45,912 nucleotides of DNA from Lachnospiraceae bacterium (GTDB lineage: Bacteria; Bacillota; Clostridia; Lachnospirales; Lachnospiraceae). Shown one piece after another: positions 8,741-17,548 of the stretch. Under the pieces are notes generated by a model. The model was not told the DNA's origin. It was given only the letters and a program-made list of their open reading frames with translations, and did no database searches. Each line of letters opens with the position of its first letter. Position 1 is the stretch's first letter. The position numbers were made by a program, and so were the translations under genes. The stretch covers positions 1 through 45,912 of the forward strand of contig JAAWBG010000027.1 in NCBI GenBank assembly GCA_022792535.1, given 5' to 3'.

Positions 8741-9760
8741 TTATTTATAAATTCTGGTCTTCATGCTGAATGCCAGCTTTCGGTATTTTTCATCGGATAC
8801 GATCTTGTTCAAGCCTCTGACTGCACTTTCTTCTGGAAGTTCGCAGGTATTCACACGAATGTTGGTGATCTGCGTGAACAGTTCGTCTAATCTCTTGATC
8901 TTAGAAGAACCGCCGGTAATATAGATACCAGAATGAATAATATCCCGCGCCAGCTCAGGCGGCGTTTTTTCCAGGATCATTTTGATAGAATTGCAGATGG
9001 AATTCAGATTGTCCTTGATGGCTTCATAGACCACAGAGGAAGAAATTTCCATCTCAATAGGAAGTCCGCTTACCACATCCCGGCCTACGATTACAGCGCT
9101 CTGCTCTTCCTCTTCCGGAAGGGCGCATCCCAAAGTCTCTTTTAAATACATGGCGGTCTTCTGGCCGATTACCAAACTGAAATTTCGTTTCAGATAATTG
9201 ATGATAGATTCGTCAATCCGTTTTCCGCCAAAATAGAGCAGATCGCTTAACACCAGTCCGCCCAGGGAGATCACAGAAATCTCTGTGGTATCCGCTCCGA
9301 TATTCACAATCATAAATCCGGTGGGGGAATTGACGTCTAGTTCCAGACCTACAGCGTCTGCAATGGGTTTCTCACAGAGCAGCACGCTTTTTGGTTTAAA
9401 CTTGCTTTTATAAAACAGATCGAAAAACGCCTTTTTCTCAACTTCGGTGATATCCGTAGGCACAGCCACAATAAATTCAGCGCCTTTGATATGGCTTTTT
9501 ACGTGCTTATCCAGCACTTCCCCGATCATGGTCTGCATATTATTGTAATCTGCAATGACCCCGTTTACTACCGGGAATGACACCTGAATGGAATCAGGGG
9601 CTTTCTCATACATGGCATATGCGTCGTCTCCAAAAGCATATAGCTGATTCTTGTTTACGATGGCAATGGTATTTTTCTCATTGACTACTTTTCCGGTTGC
9701 CTTGCAAAATATTTTCAGATTGCAGGTACCAAGATCGACTCCATAAACATTTGCTGACAT
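8741..9760 (-). CDS. mreB: MreB-family actin-like protein, divergent
   Basis: Actin-fold ATPase expected to form membrane filaments that orient the elongasome. Phosphate-1 motif 'VDLGTCNLKIF' (residues 8-18), 'PIADAVGLELD' and the C-terminal adenosine motif 'ITGGSSKIKRL' are all recognisable, and the gene heads mreC-mreD. The phosphate-2 motif, normally DxGGGTT, reads 'NIGADTTE' with Asn at residue 153, and overall similarity to textbook MreB is modest. It may be a specialised paralogue with another MreB elsewhere in the genome. The start is ATG with AGGAAAGGA upstream. Confidence 0.85.
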   Translation of the reverse strand: MSANVYGVDLGTCNLKIFCKATGKVVNEKNTIAIVNKNQLYAFGDDAYAMYEKAPDSIQVSFPVVNGVIADYNNMQTMIGEVLDKHVKSHIKGAEFIVAVPTDITEVEKKAFFDLFYKSKFKPKSVLLCEKPIADAVGLELDVNSPTGFMIVNIGADTTEISVISLGGLVLSDLLYFGGKRIDESIINYLKRNFSLVIGQKTAMYLKETLGCALPEEEEQSAVIVGRDVVSGLPIEMEISSSVVYEAIKDNLNSICNSIKMILEKTPPELARDIIHSGIYITGGSSKIKRLDELFTQITNIRVNTCELPEESAVRGLNKIVSDEKYRKLAFSMKTRIYK

Positions 9761-9777
9761 AATTTACGTTCCTTTCC

Positions 9778-10482
9778 TCAACCTAAAAGGTCATTTTCTC
9801 TAAAGCTTATATATCTGTTATCGCCGATAATAATGTGATCCGCAAGGGCAATTCCCAAGATAGCTCCGCTTTCCATCACCCGTCTCGTGACATTTCTGTC
9901 CGCCTCGCTTGGGGAAGGATCGCCGCTGGGATGATTGTGGACCAGTACAATATGAACTGCCTGATACTCCAGCGCTTTTAAAAAGATTTCTCTGGGTGAT
10001 ACCAGGGAATGGGTTACTGTACCAACGGAGATAACCTCATCTCCCAAAAGACTGCATTTTGCATCAAACATTGCCAATAACAGTTTTTCTTTTGCTTCAT
10101 GCCGCAGGGACTCCATATAATAATCTGCAATACTGGCTGGTTCATTTAATATGATATTTTGAAACCTGCTGGTCTTTGCAATCCGTCCTGCAAGCTCGGC
10201 AATACATTTTAACTGGGCCGCTTTCACCCGTCCGATTCCTGGAATCTTCTGCATCTCTTCTGGATGCATATAATTCAAATTCAACAGGTTCCTGTCTCTC
10301 TGAGACAAGATCAGCTGGGCAAGCTGCAATGCGGTTACGTCTCTGGTTCCGCTCCTTAAAATCACTGCCAGCAGCTCTGCATCAGACAGCATCTGAGCTC
10401 CATAGCGGAAACATTTTTCCAGAGGCTGTTCTGATTCCGGCATTTCTTTCATTGTAATATGTGTATTCATTATTTTTCCCAT
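9778..10482 (-). CDS. radC: RadC family JAB-domain protein
   Basis: 234-residue RadC-like protein. It has an N-terminal helix-hairpin-helix region ('IPGIGRVKAAQLKCIAELAGRI', about residues 74-95) and a C-terminal JAB/MPN metalloprotease-like domain with the zinc motif 'HNHPSGDPSPSEAD' and 'LADHIIIGD'. Family members are conserved but their cellular role is unsettled; a repair function is not well supported. It lies 17 bases upstream of mreB, a neighbourhood shared by many firmicutes, and is the first gene of the cell-shape operon. Confidence 0.93.
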   Translation of the reverse strand: MGKIMNTHITMKEMPESEQPLEKCFRYGAQMLSDAELLAVILRSGTRDVTALQLAQLILSQRDRNLLNLNYMHPEEMQKIPGIGRVKAAQLKCIAELAGRIAKTSRFQNIILNEPASIADYYMESLRHEAKEKLLLAMFDAKCSLLGDEVISVGTVTHSLVSPREIFLKALEYQAVHIVLVHNHPSGDPSPSEADRNVTRRVMESGAILGIALADHIIIGDNRYISFRENDLLG

Positions 10483-10584
10483 TGCTCTCTCAAAACCAAG
10501 GAAAAAGTTTTACATTTTATTTTAGCACAAAAGAAGGGGCATGTATACTAATATATTGTTAAAAAATCATAAAGTTTTTCATAA

Positions 10585-10612
10585 TCATATTTTTTATCAT
10601 CATATTTTTTAT
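10585..10612. repeat. Two 13-bp AT-rich direct repeats
   Basis: The sequence TCATATTTTTTAT occurs twice in tandem, at 10585-10597 and 10600-10612, in the AT-rich gap after the PLP-lyase gene and just over its stop codon. It may be simple AT-rich slippage DNA or part of a weak transcription end. No GC stem is seen. Confidence 0.5.
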
Positions 10613-11898
10613 AATTTTACCAAACCTGCCTCATATAATTTCTGTAGAGACATGAGAATCCCAAGCTTTCCATGATACCAGGTGAGTCCTCCCTGAAAAT
10701 ACACTGCGTAAGGTTCCCGCAGAGGACCGTCTGCGCTTAGTTCAATGGAGGAGCCCTGCACAAAAGCTCCTGCCGCCATAATCACTTCATCGTCATATCC
10801 TGGCATTGCCCATGGTTCTGGGGTAACATGACTGTCCACTGGAGCTGCTTCCTGAATTCCTCTGCAGAACGCGATCAAGGCTTCCGGACTCTTTAAGGTC
10901 ACTGCCTGGATAATGTCATGGCGGCTTTCTGATCCGTTTGGAATCACAGAAAAACCGAGATTTTCATAGATATTTGCGGCGAATACAGCGCTTTTCAGCG
11001 CGCTTGCCACAACGGTAGGAGCCTGGAACAATCCTTGATAGAAAGACTGTATCACCCCAAGAGAGGCTCCTACCTCTTTGCCCAGTCCCGGTGAAGTCAG
11101 CCGATAAGATGCATTGTCAATGCATTCTTGTCTGCCCACAATGTAACCGCCGATAGGTGCAAGTCCTCCTCCTGGATTTTTGATCAGAGAGCCTACGATC
11201 ATGTCCGCTCCCACTTCTAAGGGTTCCTGCGCCTCCACAAATTCTCCATAGCAATTGTCTACCATACAGATGAGATCTGGCTTACTATTTTTGACAAAAG
11301 AGATCAATTCTCCGATCTGTCTTACTGACAGCGTGGGCCTTGTCTGGTATCCTTTGGAACGTTGAATCGTCACAAGGCGGGTCTTTTCATGGATGGCCTG
11401 CCGAATTCTCTCATAGTCAAAACTTCCATCTGGAAGCAGATCTACTTGGCGGTAGGTAACGCCATATTCTGCCAGAGATCCCATGGAAGGCCGGATACCG
11501 ATTACTTCTTCTAACGTGTCGTAAGGCTTCCCTACTGGAGAGAGAAGTTCGTCTCCTGGGCGCAGATTAGACATCAGGGCCAGGGCCAATGCATGGGTAC
11601 CGCAGGTAATCTGAGGACGTACCAGAGCAGCCTCTCCCTGGAAACAGGAAGCATACACCTCCTCTAAGGTATCTCTTCCCAGATCGTTATATCCATATCC
11701 GCTGCTTCCCATAAAGCACTCTGCACTGACTTTGTGGGCCTGCATGGCTTTTATCACTTTCAGCTGATTATATTCTGCAGTTTCGTCCATCTGTTGGAAC
11801 CGGTCTTTTAATTTCTGTTCTATTTCCCGTCCATAGTCCAAAACTTTCTCACTGATGCCTAATTCACAGTATAGCTCTCTTGCGACGTCCTTACTCAT
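10609..11898 (-). CDS. Methionine gamma-lyase-like PLP enzyme (aluminium-resistance family, COG4100 type)
   Basis: Fold-type I PLP-dependent enzyme of 429 residues. It shows 'FMGSSGYGYNDLGRDTLEEVYA', 'PQITCGTHALALALMSNLRPGDELLS', the active-site neighbourhood 'MVDNCYGEFVEAQEP' and the presumed Schiff-base lysine in 'GSLIKNPGGGLAPIGG' (about residue 240). Members are annotated as methionine gamma-lyase family or aluminium resistance proteins; the true substrate is generally unproven. It follows miaA by 70 bases in the same orientation and is often found next to miaA/mutL in clostridia. The family is certain, the reaction is not. Confidence 0.85.
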   Translation of the reverse strand: MSKDVARELYCELGISEKVLDYGREIEQKLKDRFQQMDETAEYNQLKVIKAMQAHKVSAECFMGSSGYGYNDLGRDTLEEVYASCFQGEAALVRPQITCGTHALALALMSNLRPGDELLSPVGKPYDTLEEVIGIRPSMGSLAEYGVTYRQVDLLPDGSFDYERIRQAIHEKTRLVTIQRSKGYQTRPTLSVRQIGELISFVKNSKPDLICMVDNCYGEFVEAQEPLEVGADMIVGSLIKNPGGGLAPIGGYIVGRQECIDNASYRLTSPGLGKEVGASLGVIQSFYQGLFQAPTVVASALKSAVFAANIYENLGFSVIPNGSESRHDIIQAVTLKSPEALIAFCRGIQEAAPVDSHVTPEPWAMPGYDDEVIMAAGAFVQGSSIELSADGPLREPYAVYFQGGLTWYHGKLGILMSLQKLYEAGLVKL

Positions 11899-11968
11899 AA
11901 TCCATTTTCCTTCCTGGAGCCTTTGGTTACTGCTCCTTCTTATCTTCTCTCAAATTTATTCAGAAGAA

Positions 11969-12916
11969 TCATTTCAGAATCTGTTTTTCCTCTAATTCCT
12001 GTCTCATATATGTTAAAATTTTGTCATTGTCATAGTCAAAGTCTTGTTTTGGAATCCAGGTAACTTCTCGTTCTCTGCGAAACCAGGTGAGCTGGCGTTT
12101 TGCAAAATGCCTGGTATCCCGCTTGATTCGGTAAAGGGCTTCTTCTAGAGAACAGTCTCCCTCCAGATAGTCCAGGATTTCTTTGTAGCCAAGTCCCTGC
12201 ATGGAAGTCATCTCTTTTTGATAACCCATTGCTTTTAACTTTTGAACTTCCTCCACCAATCCTTCTCTTATCATCTGATCCACCCGCCTGTCGATTCTGT
12301 CATAGAGGCGTTCCCTGCGGTCGTTTAAGACAAAATAGGAAAAAAGGTAGGGGGACTCTCTCAACCGCTCCTTCTCATTGTGTGATGATATTTTTTCCCC
12401 AGACAGATGATAAAATTCCAAAGCCCGTATGACCCGCTTTTTATTATTTTCATGAATTGTGGCAGCCGCTTCCGGGTCCACTTCTGCAAGCATTTCATGG
12501 AGTATATGGGCTCCTTTTTCTCTGGCAAGGGTTTCTAAGTAGTTCCGATAATCTTTCTCTTCCTGTTGTTTCGTAAAATCAATATCATACAATACCGCCT
12601 GGATATAGAAGCCGGTTCCTCCAGTGAGAATGGGGATTCTGCCCTGCAGGTAAATTTCTTCCATGTAATTTTTGGCATATTCCTGGAATTTTACCACATG
12701 AAATTCCTCATCTGGCTCAAAGGTATCTATGAGATAATGAGGGATACCCTGCATCTCTTCTCGTTTTATTTTAGCGGAACCGATATCCATGTGGCGGTAT
12801 ACCTGCATGGAATCTGCTGAAATCACAGATCCCTGCACCATATGGGCCAGGGCAATGGAAAGCTCTGTTTTTCCAACTGCCGTAGGGCCGGTTAAAATAA
12901 TCAATGGTTTCTTCAT
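11969..12916 (-). CDS. miaA: tRNA dimethylallyltransferase
   Basis: Adds a dimethylallyl group to N6 of A37 in tRNAs reading UNN codons. It has the P-loop 'GPTAVGKTELSIALA' (residues 10-24), 'ISADSMQVYRHMDIGSAK', 'HYLIDTFEPDEEF', 'ILTGGTGFYIQAVL' and the C-terminal 'DTRHFAKRQLTWFRRE'. The 315 residues are normal length. Its ATG overlaps the mutL stop as ATGA, so the two are translationally coupled, a pairing seen in many bacteria. Confidence 0.96.
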   Translation of the reverse strand: MKKPLIILTGPTAVGKTELSIALAHMVQGSVISADSMQVYRHMDIGSAKIKREEMQGIPHYLIDTFEPDEEFHVVKFQEYAKNYMEEIYLQGRIPILTGGTGFYIQAVLYDIDFTKQQEEKDYRNYLETLAREKGAHILHEMLAEVDPEAAATIHENNKKRVIRALEFYHLSGEKISSHNEKERLRESPYLFSYFVLNDRRERLYDRIDRRVDQMIREGLVEEVQKLKAMGYQKEMTSMQGLGYKEILDYLEGDCSLEEALYRIKRDTRHFAKRQLTWFRREREVTWIPKQDFDYDNDKILTYMRQELEEKQILK

Positions 12917-14871
12917 GATAACACCCGCTTAAATTTCTTTTCCAGTTCATATTTGGACATGGAGATAATCGTCGGTCTGCCATGGGGACAGTGATAAGGA
13001 TTCTCCAAGGTCAGAAGTTCTCCAATCAGAGCTTCCATTTCCGCCTTGGACAAGCTTTGATTTCCTTTTACTGCCGCTTTACAGGACATAGACGCAATTT
13101 TTTCCGTGATCATCTGAGGCTTTTCATTTCCATGGAAGTCGGCAAGACTGTCTAAAATTTCAATAACCAATTCCCTGTCGTTTAATCCAAAAAGATTTGC
13201 CGGAACGGCAGTTACTGAGTATTCTTTTCCGCCGAAATGCTCAATCTCATACCCTAATGAAAGGAAATATTCCATATATTTTTTCAGCAAATCTTCTTCC
13301 TGCATATTCAAAGTCAGCAGAATCGGAGGATAGATGACCTGAGAAGTATATTCCTTTTGTTCCATGGAAGCTAAAGTCCGTTCATACAGGACTTTTTCAT
13401 GGGCTGCATGTTGATCTATGATATAGAGATGTTCTTCAAATTCCACCAGCCAGTAGGTGTCAAAAAGCTGTCCGATCATCCGGTGGTCTGGCTGTGAAGA
13501 CAGATCCAGCAGTTTTCGAGGCTGTTTTGATTCTGTCTGTTCTTTTTGAGGAGGGTTCTCTTCCCATGCTTTTTTGTCAAATACCGTCTCTTCCGCCGCC
13601 AATTCCGGCTGTTTTGATACTTCTGTTTTTTCCAGAAAATCCCCAAAGGCTATCTGAGACTGTTTCGGAGAAGATTTGGCAGTCTTCTCTGCCTGTTTCG
13701 GTCTGTCCTCGTATTTTGGCTCATAGGGGCTGTCCTTTCGAACCGCCTGTTTTACTGCCTCCAACCGTTTCTTTTCAAAAGGTTCCGGCGCCTTCTTACC
13801 AGCTTCTAAATATGCTTTTTTCTCCTGATTCTGCTGCTTCTTTGCCTCCCGTTCCTGGTCTAAAGCCACCTGGTACACCAGTTCGCTTTGGTTGATGGCG
13901 TCCCGCAGAAGCTGGGAGAGAAATTGATAGACCGCCTCTCCATTGCCAAACCGCAATTCCATCTTTGTGGGATGTACATTGACGTCTAACAAAGTCCCCT
14001 GGATGGAAAGCTGAAGCACTGCAAAAGGATATTTATGCTGCATGACAAAAGATTGATAAGCTTCTTCTATGCTTTTGGCAATCAGACTGCTCTTGACATA
14101 CCGCCCATTGATAAAATAATTTTCAAAATTACGGTTTCCTCTGGAAATCAAAGGTTTTCCGATAAAGCCAGAGACAGAAAACATCTCGTTCTCTCCCTGA
14201 ACCTCAATCAAATTGGCGGCAATATCACGTCCGTAAATATGATAAATAATCTCCTTTAAATTAGAGTTGCCGGAAGTGTGAAGCTTGGGCTGATTATTTA
14301 CGATCAGCTTAAAAGAAATTTCCGGATGAGATAATGCAAGCCTTTCCATCAAATTTCCAATATAACCAGCTTCCGTCTGGGGAGTTTTCAGAAATTTCCT
14401 TCTGGCCGGGGTATTGTAAAAGAGATTCCGCACCAGAAATGTGGTTCCTTCCGGGGCGCCGATTTCTTCGAAAGATTTCTCTTTTCCGCCCTCAATCTGA
14501 TAGCGCACGCCGCTTAAACTCAGAGATGTTTTTGTGATCAGTTCCACCTGGGCCACAGCCGCAATGCTGGACAAAGCCTCTCCTCGAAATCCCAGAGAAG
14601 ACACGGTGATCAGATCTTCCACACTGCGGATCTTGCTGGTGGAATGACGTTGAAATGCCAAAGGAACCTGCTCTTTTTCAATGCCGCATCCATTGTCAGT
14701 CACCCGGATAAAAGAAATACCGCCTTCTTTGATCTCTACGGTGATGGCGCTGGACTTTGCATCAATGGCATTTTCTACCAATTCTTTTACCACAGAAGAA
14801 GGTCTTTCAATCACTTCTCCCGCCGCTATTTTGTCAATGGTCTGCTGATCCAGAATCTCTATGTTCGGCAT
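12913..14871 (-). CDS. mutL: DNA mismatch repair protein MutL (endonuclease-type)
   Basis: GHKL ATPase that links MutS mismatch recognition to strand incision. N-terminal motifs: 'IAAGEVIERPSSVVKELVENAIDA', 'DNGCGIEKE', and 'SLGFRGEALSSIAAV'. A low-complexity Lys/Glu/Gln/Pro linker spans about residues 340-455. The C-terminal domain contains 'DQHAAHEKVLYE', the metal-dependent nuclease motif, and 'CPHGRP' near the end, as expected where no MutH exists. At 652 residues it is typical. It lies between mutS and miaA. Confidence 0.96.
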   Translation of the reverse strand: MPNIEILDQQTIDKIAAGEVIERPSSVVKELVENAIDAKSSAITVEIKEGGISFIRVTDNGCGIEKEQVPLAFQRHSTSKIRSVEDLITVSSLGFRGEALSSIAAVAQVELITKTSLSLSGVRYQIEGGKEKSFEEIGAPEGTTFLVRNLFYNTPARRKFLKTPQTEAGYIGNLMERLALSHPEISFKLIVNNQPKLHTSGNSNLKEIIYHIYGRDIAANLIEVQGENEMFSVSGFIGKPLISRGNRNFENYFINGRYVKSSLIAKSIEEAYQSFVMQHKYPFAVLQLSIQGTLLDVNVHPTKMELRFGNGEAVYQFLSQLLRDAINQSELVYQVALDQEREAKKQQNQEKKAYLEAGKKAPEPFEKKRLEAVKQAVRKDSPYEPKYEDRPKQAEKTAKSSPKQSQIAFGDFLEKTEVSKQPELAAEETVFDKKAWEENPPQKEQTESKQPRKLLDLSSQPDHRMIGQLFDTYWLVEFEEHLYIIDQHAAHEKVLYERTLASMEQKEYTSQVIYPPILLTLNMQEEDLLKKYMEYFLSLGYEIEHFGGKEYSVTAVPANLFGLNDRELVIEILDSLADFHGNEKPQMITEKIASMSCKAAVKGNQSLSKAEMEALIGELLTLENPYHCPHGRPTIISMSKYELEKKFKRVLS

Positions 14872-14892
14872 GTTCTACTCCTTATCTGTCAG

Positions 14893-17544
14893 TTACCAAC
14901 GGTTTTTCAGTTTACTTTGAAGCTGATATAATTTGTTTAACGCGTCAATGGGTGTTAAATTCCCCAGATCCAGTTCGGTCAATTCCTGAATAATATCATC
15001 GTCTTTTACTGTATCAAAGAGAGACATCTGTGTCAAATCCACCTCGTCCAGCTTTTCCGATTTTTTCCTGTGACTTTTATTTCCAGTTTCTGAGATCAGC
15101 GTTCCCGTAAGCTCTGCAATATCGTGTGCGCTCAATTCTTCAGAAATGACTTTGGCCCGTTCAATTACGCTTTCCGGAACGCCGGCCAGCTTTGCCACCT
15201 GGATGCCATAACTTTTATCTGCGCCTCCAGGAACGATCTTTCTTAAAAAGACCACGTCATCCCCTTTTTCTTTTACGGCAATACAGTAGTTGTTGACGCT
15301 GTTCAGCTTTCCTTCCAGCTCTGTCAGCTCATGGTAATGGGTGGCAAATAAAGTTTTGGCTCCCAGCAGTTTCGGATTGCTGATATGTTCCACCACTGCC
15401 CAGGCAATACTCAGCCCGTCAAAGGTGCTGGTTCCTCTACCAATTTCATCTAGCACTAAAAGACTGCTGCCGGTGGCATTCCGCAGAATATTTGCCACTT
15501 CCGTCATCTCCACCATAAAAGTACTTTGGCCGCTGGCCAGATCATCCGAAGCCCCTACACGGGTGAAAATCCGGTCTACAATTCCGATTTTTGCACTGTC
15601 TGCCGGGACAAAACTGCCAATCTGCGCCAGCAGCACGATCAAGGCAGTCTGCCGCATATAAGTGGATTTACCTGCCATATTAGGACCTGTGATAATTGAA
15701 ATTCGCCGTTTACTGTTGTCTAAATAAGTATCATTTGCGATAAACATATCATTGTTTATCATCTTTTCCACCACTGGGTGACGTCCGTTTTTAATGTCAA
15801 TCACTCCTGTTTCGTTGATGGAAGGCCGGCAGTAATTGTTCTGTTCCGCCACCAGAGAAAGAGAGGATAAAACATCAATTTTGGCCACTGCTTTGGCAGT
15901 CTTTTGAATGCGCAGAACCTCTGCTGCAATTTTATCCCGGATAGTGCGAAACATTTCATATTCCAGAGACACCAATTTGTCCTCTGCCCCCAGAATAATA
16001 TCTTCTAATTCTTTCAATTCTGCTGTGATATATCGTTCTGCATTGGCTAAAGTTTGTTTTCTGGTATAGTAATCTGGAACCAGATTCTGGTAGGAATTTG
16101 TCACTTCCAAGTAATAACCGAAAATTTTATTGTACTTAATACGGAGATTGCGGATTCCAGTTTTCTCCCGCTCCTTTGCCTCCAGTTCCATCAGCCAGGT
16201 CTTACCCTCTGTCTTGGCATGACGCAGTTTATCAATCTCCTCGTCATATCCTTCTTTGATCATTCCTCCATCCCGAATAGAAATGGGCGGTTCCTCCACA
16301 ATGGAAGACTCAATTAGGCGATAGATATCCTGAAGATCGTCCATCTCAGCATAGATCTCTTTCAGCAGAAAAGTGTCAAACTCTTCCAGAAGAGTTCGAA
16401 TATGGGGAAGCATTTTCAAAGAACTTTTAAAAGCAGTTAAGTCTCTAGGGTTGGCCGTTTGATAAGTCACACGGCTGATCAGACGTTCCAGGTCATAAAT
16501 AGGATTCAGATACTCTCGGATCTCTTCCCGGATCATAGCATTTTGATTCAGAGAAGAGATAGCGTCTAAACGCTGTTCGATCTGGCTTTTATTGATCAGA
16601 GGCTGTTCCACATAACTGCGGAGCATCCTTGCCCCCATAGCTGTCTTGGTCTTATCCAATACCCACAACAGGGAACCTCGCTTTTGTTTTTCCCGCAGTG
16701 TCTCCACAAGTTCCAGATTCCGTCTGGTAGAACTGTCGATAATCATATATTTTCCGGTAATATACAGCCGCAGAGAGGTCATATTGGCAAGGGTGTTTTT
16801 CTGCGTCTCGTAAAGATATTTCAGCAATGCACCGGAAGCAATGGTTCCGCATTCATAATCCTGAATGCCAAGTCCTTGAATATCAGATATTTTAAAATGT
16901 TCCAACAGAGTATTTTTAGCGGTCTCATCGCTGAAGTACCAGGATTCCAGAGAATAAACTGCAATCCCCAGACGCTGTTTTAAATCCTCAAAATCCATGC
17001 CTGTCATGTAAAAGGCTTCGTTGCAGATAATTTCTGAAGGGGCAAACTTATAGATTTCATCCAGAAGTTTCTGTTCCTGATCCACCTCTGTGATATAATA
17101 ATCTCCAGTGGTCACATCGGCAATGGAAACCCCATATCGGTCTTCCATATAGACAATACACATAATATAATTGTTTTTCGTCTCGTCCAAAGCCTGGGTG
17201 TCCAAGTTGGTTCCAGGAGTAACGATCCGAACCACCTCCCGGCGAACCAGGCCTTTTGACATTTTCGGGTCTTCCACCTGCTCGCAGATAGCCACTTTAT
17301 AGCCCTTTGCCACCAGTTTGTTCAGATAACTCTCCACCGAATGATAGGGCACTCCGCACATAGGCGCCCGCTCTTTCTGGCCGCAGTTTTTTCCAGTTAA
17401 AGTGATTTCCAGCTCCTTTGAGGCAACTTGCGCATCTTCAAAAAACATCTCGTAAAAATCGCCGAGACGATAGAATAAGATACAATCTTTGTAGTCTTTC
17501 TTGGTATCTATGTATTGCTGCATCATTGGGGTGTATTCTGACAC
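14893..17544 (-). CDS. mutS: DNA mismatch repair protein MutS
   Basis: Mismatch-recognition ATPase. The mismatch-reading Phe-x-Glu is in 'GDFYEMF' near residue 30; the C-terminal ATPase has Walker A 'GPNMAGKSTYMRQ', 'RIFTRVGASDDLASGQSTFMVEM', 'LLVLDEIGRGTSTFDG' and 'FATHYHEL'. The ORF could open upstream, inside the preceding gene, but GTG at 17544 is the better start: GGGAGG lies 11 bases before it, it falls just after the upstream stop, and it gives the family-typical beginning ('SEYTPMMQQY'). This makes about 883 residues. Confidence 0.95.
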   Translation of the reverse strand: MSEYTPMMQQYIDTKKDYKDCILFYRLGDFYEMFFEDAQVASKELEITLTGKNCGQKERAPMCGVPYHSVESYLNKLVAKGYKVAICEQVEDPKMSKGLVRREVVRIVTPGTNLDTQALDETKNNYIMCIVYMEDRYGVSIADVTTGDYYITEVDQEQKLLDEIYKFAPSEIICNEAFYMTGMDFEDLKQRLGIAVYSLESWYFSDETAKNTLLEHFKISDIQGLGIQDYECGTIASGALLKYLYETQKNTLANMTSLRLYITGKYMIIDSSTRRNLELVETLREKQKRGSLLWVLDKTKTAMGARMLRSYVEQPLINKSQIEQRLDAISSLNQNAMIREEIREYLNPIYDLERLISRVTYQTANPRDLTAFKSSLKMLPHIRTLLEEFDTFLLKEIYAEMDDLQDIYRLIESSIVEEPPISIRDGGMIKEGYDEEIDKLRHAKTEGKTWLMELEAKEREKTGIRNLRIKYNKIFGYYLEVTNSYQNLVPDYYTRKQTLANAERYITAELKELEDIILGAEDKLVSLEYEMFRTIRDKIAAEVLRIQKTAKAVAKIDVLSSLSLVAEQNNYCRPSINETGVIDIKNGRHPVVEKMINNDMFIANDTYLDNSKRRISIITGPNMAGKSTYMRQTALIVLLAQIGSFVPADSAKIGIVDRIFTRVGASDDLASGQSTFMVEMTEVANILRNATGSSLLVLDEIGRGTSTFDGLSIAWAVVEHISNPKLLGAKTLFATHYHELTELEGKLNSVNNYCIAVKEKGDDVVFLRKIVPGGADKSYGIQVAKLAGVPESVIERAKVISEELSAHDIAELTGTLISETGNKSHRKKSEKLDEVDLTQMSLFDTVKDDDIIQELTELDLGNLTPIDALNKLYQLQSKLKNRW

Positions 17545-17548
17545 GATA

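Noticed and set aside
10483-10608. Searched for a promoter ahead of radC and a terminator after the PLP-lyase gene.
   Set aside because: AT-rich boxes exist (TAAAAT near the radC side) but no -35 at acceptable spacing and no GC stem, so neither is called.
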